From Deltaproteobacteria bacterium (GTDB lineage Bacteria > Desulfobacterota > DSM-4660 > Desulfatiglandales > B25-G16): 8,288 nucleotides of DNA. Below, piece after piece: positions 6,148-8,288 of this stretch. Each line of letters opens with the position of its first letter. The first letter of the stretch is position 1. Position numbers and translations under genes: made by a program. The stretch is from positions 1-8,288 of the forward strand of contig QMLW01000064.1 in assembly GCA_003646935.1 (NCBI GenBank), in the 5' to 3' direction. The notes beneath the pieces were generated by a model that ran no database searches, was not told where the DNA came from, and saw only the letters and a list, made by a program, of their open reading frames with translations.

Positions 6148-7143
6148 ATGAGAACTAGAGGAATATCTGTTATTATCGTGTATATCTTCGTAATTGGTCT
6201 TGTGGGTATTCACGCTTCTGCCCTTGCCTTGAGCCCCAAGGAGATCTACCAGAGGATAAGCCCTGGGGTAGTCTTCATATATGCATCCGAAGGTTCTGGC
6301 AAGGGAAGTGGCGGTACGGGATCGATCATAAGCAGAGATGGTTTGGTGATCACCAATGCCCACATCTTTGCACGGGATTCCTCGAGAGTTATTTCAGATC
6401 TATGGATTTTCCTGAAACCCGAAAGGATCACGGGCAACCACAAGAAGGATCTCACGAGACGCTACAGGGCTAGGATCGTTGCATATGACCTGGACTTAGA
6501 TCTAGCGCTTCTCAAGATTGTAGATACCGATACCGCGCTTACGCAGGTGAGCTTCGGGGATTCAGAGAAGATGACCGTAGGCGATCAGGCGTATGCCATC
6601 GGCCATCCGGAGCAGGGCGGTCTGTGGAGCCTCACCACCGGGGTGATCAGCGCCCACAGAAGCGACTATGGGGGTATATCCGGAAAGGACCTCTTCCAAA
6701 CAGAGGCCAGCATTAACAGGGGAAATTCCGGAGGACCCCTCCTCAATGAGCAGGGTCGCATGATCGGCATCAACTCGATGATTGCCAGAAAGGCCGCAGA
6801 TGGCCTGACCATCACGGATGTGAACTTCGCTATTAAGTCGAATGTGGCCCTTCGGTGGTTGAACGGGAAGGGATATCGGTTTGCAGCAGCATGGAAGCCC
6901 ACCACCGAGATGAGACCAAAACCGGCAAAAGAAGAGCCTCAAACGGCAAAGGAGCCCGTCCAACCGGTAAAGGAAACACCATCTCCTGCGCCAAAGCCCC
7001 CGCAAGAGGGAAAAGGCGGTAGGGTGCTCACCGAGAAGAAGCCGTATAACCTGGATGAATTGATCGCCGGTATGCAGGAGATGGAGGACATGATGGAGGA
7101 GATGAGGGGAACCATCAAGGAATTTAAAAAAAGAAGGAGGTAG
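6148..7143 (+). CDS. Periplasmic trypsin-like (S1C/DegP-type) serine protease without PDZ
   Basis: This 331-residue protein has an N-terminal signal segment ending near ASALA (23-27) and no lipobox, so it is probably released to the periplasm. The catalytic triad is visible: H72 in TNAH, D118 in DLDLALLKI and S194 in RGNSGGPLLN. This matches HtrA/DegP-type proteases. After the protease domain (to about 240) there is no PDZ domain. Instead there is a Pro/Lys/Glu-rich tract (249-287, with repeated AKE/VKE-P units) and a charged, Met-rich helix (301-331) of coiled-coil character ending in KKRRR. GGGGTG (6135-6140) lies 7 nt upstream. It follows the preceding lipoprotein gene by 54 nt and is separated from the next by only 2 nt. 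Substrates are unknown; turnover of the neighbouring lipoproteins is possible. Confidence 0.87.
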   Translation: MRTRGISVIIVYIFVIGLVGIHASALALSPKEIYQRISPGVVFIYASEGSGKGSGGTGSIISRDGLVITNAHIFARDSSRVISDLWIFLKPERITGNHKKDLTRRYRARIVAYDLDLDLALLKIVDTDTALTQVSFGDSEKMTVGDQAYAIGHPEQGGLWSLTTGVISAHRSDYGGISGKDLFQTEASINRGNSGGPLLNEQGRMIGINSMIARKAADGLTITDVNFAIKSNVALRWLNGKGYRFAAAWKPTTEMRPKPAKEEPQTAKEPVQPVKETPSPAPKPPQEGKGGRVLTEKKPYNLDELIAGMQEMEDMMEEMRGTIKEFKKRRR

Positions 7144-7145
7144 AA

Positions 7146-7709
7146 ATGAAGAAAAACACCATAAAAGCACTCTGTATGTTACTTGGCATCGGTCTTTTGA
7201 TTTCCTTAGGGTGCGCGGGCAAACAGCCGGCTGCCAAACGACCTGCATGGGTTGACAAGGGAAGCGGAGCCTTTGATGTGGACAAGGGGAAGATCTTCTA
7301 CGGGGTAGGGGTCGCCTCGGGGATCAAGAACGTTGCCCTCTTGCGCTCAAGCGCAGACAACAGGGCTCGCGCAGAGGTGGCCAAGATCCTCGAGACCTAC
7401 GTGGCCGTGCTCGCTAAGGATTACATGGCCTCTACCACTGCCGGGGATATGTCGGCCTCCTCTGAGGAGCAGCACGTGGAGCAGGCCCTGAAGACCTTTT
7501 CCAAGACTACCCTCCACGGGGCCAGGATCATCGACCGCTATAAGGATCCAGCGGATGGCTCCATGTACTCACTCTGTGAGCTGGATCTATTTGCCTTCAA
7601 AAACGCTCTGGATGAGCACAAGGAACTGGACGCCAAGGTTAGGGACTACGTGAGGCAAAATGCGGAAAGGCTGCATGGCCAGCTCGAGGAGATGGAGCAG
7701 AAGAGATAA
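7146..7709 (+). CDS. LPP20-family lipoprotein, last gene of operon
   Basis: A 187-residue predicted lipoprotein with Cys23 after ISLG; the -3 position is Ser, so the lipobox is not canonical. LPP20-like blocks follow in order: RPAWVD (32-37), FYGVGV (51-56), RARAEVAKIL (73-82), TLHGARII (122-129) and YSLCELDL (141-148). The tail (154-187) is a charged helix likely to form a coiled coil. AGGAGG (7135-7140) lies inside the 3' end of the protease gene, five nt before the start, so translation is probably coupled. Sequence blocks resemble those of the 4894 gene more than the 2365 gene. A strong terminator follows at 7748. The biochemical role is unknown. Confidence 0.82.
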   Translation: MKKNTIKALCMLLGIGLLISLGCAGKQPAAKRPAWVDKGSGAFDVDKGKIFYGVGVASGIKNVALLRSSADNRARAEVAKILETYVAVLAKDYMASTTAGDMSASSEEQHVEQALKTFSKTTLHGARIIDRYKDPADGSMYSLCELDLFAFKNALDEHKELDAKVRDYVRQNAERLHGQLEEMEQKR

Positions 7710-7747
7710 GTAGATATAGAAAAAAACGATAAACGAGCACTTCATCA

Positions 7748-7795
7748 AAAGACCATTTCTCTCTTGAGGGGAAGTGGTCTTTCTTTCTATTTTAT
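7748..7795 (+). terminator. Rho-independent terminator of the lipoprotein operon
   Basis: AAAGACCATTTCTC (7748-7761) pairs with GGGAAGTGGTCTTT (7769-7782) over 14 bp with two G-U pairs and a 7-nt loop. The stem runs into a T-rich tail (7780-7795). It begins 38 nt after the last stop codon and closes the six-gene unit. Confidence 0.9.
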
Positions 7796-7845
7796 CCTAT
7801 AGATCGGCGAATCATTAAATCGGAGTGCTGCGGTCTACAAACAAT

Positions 7846-7875
7846 TTGACAAGTCGGTGATCATGGATGTATAGA
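7846..7875 (+). promoter_or_regulatory. Candidate promoter for the downstream small ORF
   Basis: TTGACA (7846-7851, 6/6) is followed after 18 nt by TATAGA (7870-7875, 4/6). It lies after the operon terminator and before the ORF at 7958, giving a leader of about 75 nt. The -10 is imperfect, so this is a moderate call. Confidence 0.4.
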
Positions 7876-7957
7876 TTTTGACTGTCTTTATGGCCATATC
7901 TTGATGTCTCACTAAACGAAGCATTCCGATTGTAGTCTATCAAATGGAGGCTTAGGT

Positions 7958-8188
7958 ATGCCTAACCATCTGGTAGCGTACAGAGACATATTGGACATCC
8001 CAACGGGCCTGATCTACGCGTACCGGTCTACAATCTTCGATACTATCAAAGACGGTTACCATTCCCAGAAGGCTTTCACTGCAATACCACCGCTGCTTAA
8101 TTCTCTCCTGACATCATTTGGTATACGAATCGAATCGCTCAGCAGTCAAGGACGATCCATAAAGAGGATGCGGTCTCCAGTGTACTGA
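7958..8188 (+). CDS. Small hypothetical protein, possibly frameshifted
   Basis: A 76-codon ORF starts 7 nt after a good ribosome site, TGGAGG (7945-7950), and has a promoter-like sequence upstream. I do not recognise the protein. It has no signal peptide or clear membrane segment; the middle reads FTAIPPLLNSLLTSFG. The last 25 residues or so look less protein-like. Meanwhile another frame (open 8101-8214) encodes QSRTIHKEDAVSSVLKHKD, which looks more natural. A single-base indel near 8100-8130 could therefore have broken a gene of about 85 codons. Alternatives are a genuine short protein, a gene remnant, or a sequencing error. Confidence 0.4.
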   Translation: MPNHLVAYRDILDIPTGLIYAYRSTIFDTIKDGYHSQKAFTAIPPLLNSLLTSFGIRIESLSSQGRSIKRMRSPVY

Positions 8189-8209
8189 AGCACAAGGATG
8201 CACTGTTGA

Positions 8210-8224
8210 TGTAACGGCGTTACA
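8210..8224. promoter_or_regulatory. Short perfect palindrome, possible operator
   Basis: TGTAACG-G-CGTTACA has 7-nt perfect arms around one base. It lies downstream of the small ORF and is close to a strong purine-rich, Shine-Dalgarno-like sequence at 8238-8246. It might be a protein-binding site for a gene starting beyond the window, but nothing further supports that. No gene with a convincing start was seen in 8189-8288. Confidence 0.25.
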
Positions 8225-8288
8225 GCAATACGTCACGAAGGGAGGTGAAAGGCAGTCCGGGCATAAGGGAAGAGATTAACCTTAAAGG

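Noticed and set aside
5875..6363. 162-codon minus-strand ORF across the junction of the two-domain lipoprotein and protease genes
   Set aside because: It covers parts of two well-supported + strand genes, and its Ser/His-rich product has no recognisable motifs.
6562..7248. 228-codon ORF on the minus strand opposite the protease gene
   Set aside because: It overlaps a clear protease with an intact catalytic triad, and its translation is rich in Cys, His, Arg and Leu without domain pattern. It is a codon-bias shadow.

Overview
The window looks like a chromosomal segment from a Gram-negative bacterium with an outer membrane. It carries five predicted lipoproteins, a periplasmic trypsin-like protease and a homologue of the outer-membrane lipoprotein LpoB. 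Frequent AGG arginine codons, intermediate GC, Thermotoga-type speD and REP-like intergenic repeats would fit a Desulfobacterota/deltaproteobacterial or similar environmental lineage. That placement is inference, because there is no rRNA or other phylogenetic marker here. All supported genes are on the + strand.

Layout: (1) 1-352 is a gene-free, repeat-rich stretch with a REP-like hairpin, a short octamer tandem repeat and a 187-bp element with 18-bp terminal inverted repeats and two nested hairpins. (2) 353-1405 encodes a PHP-domain metal-dependent phosphoesterase of the CehA/McbA type. (3) 1406-1800 has a near-consensus promoter and then a leader of about 290 nt, with short ORFs and an attenuator-like hairpin, ahead of speD (1801-2178), the pyruvoyl S-adenosylmethionine decarboxylase proenzyme. 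(4) 2288-7795 looks like a complete transcription unit: a sigma70-like promoter, six tightly spaced genes and a strong intrinsic terminator. The genes are an LPP20-like lipoprotein, LpoB-like lipoprotein, COG3014-like lipoprotein, two-domain LPP20 lipoprotein, PDZ-less trypsin-like protease with a charged tail, and a third LPP20 lipoprotein. (5) 7796-8288 has a promoter-like sequence, a 76-codon ORF of unknown identity that may be frameshifted, and a short palindrome.

Working together: the six-gene operon is the most interesting part. Five of its products should be anchored by an N-terminal lipidated cysteine, and the sixth should act in the periplasm. LpoB in enterobacteria activates the peptidoglycan synthase PBP1b from the outer membrane, so the simplest idea is an envelope module that links outer-membrane lipoproteins, proteolysis and wall growth. 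LPP20 and COG3014 families have no settled biochemical role, so the function of the set is inferred from gene content and context only.
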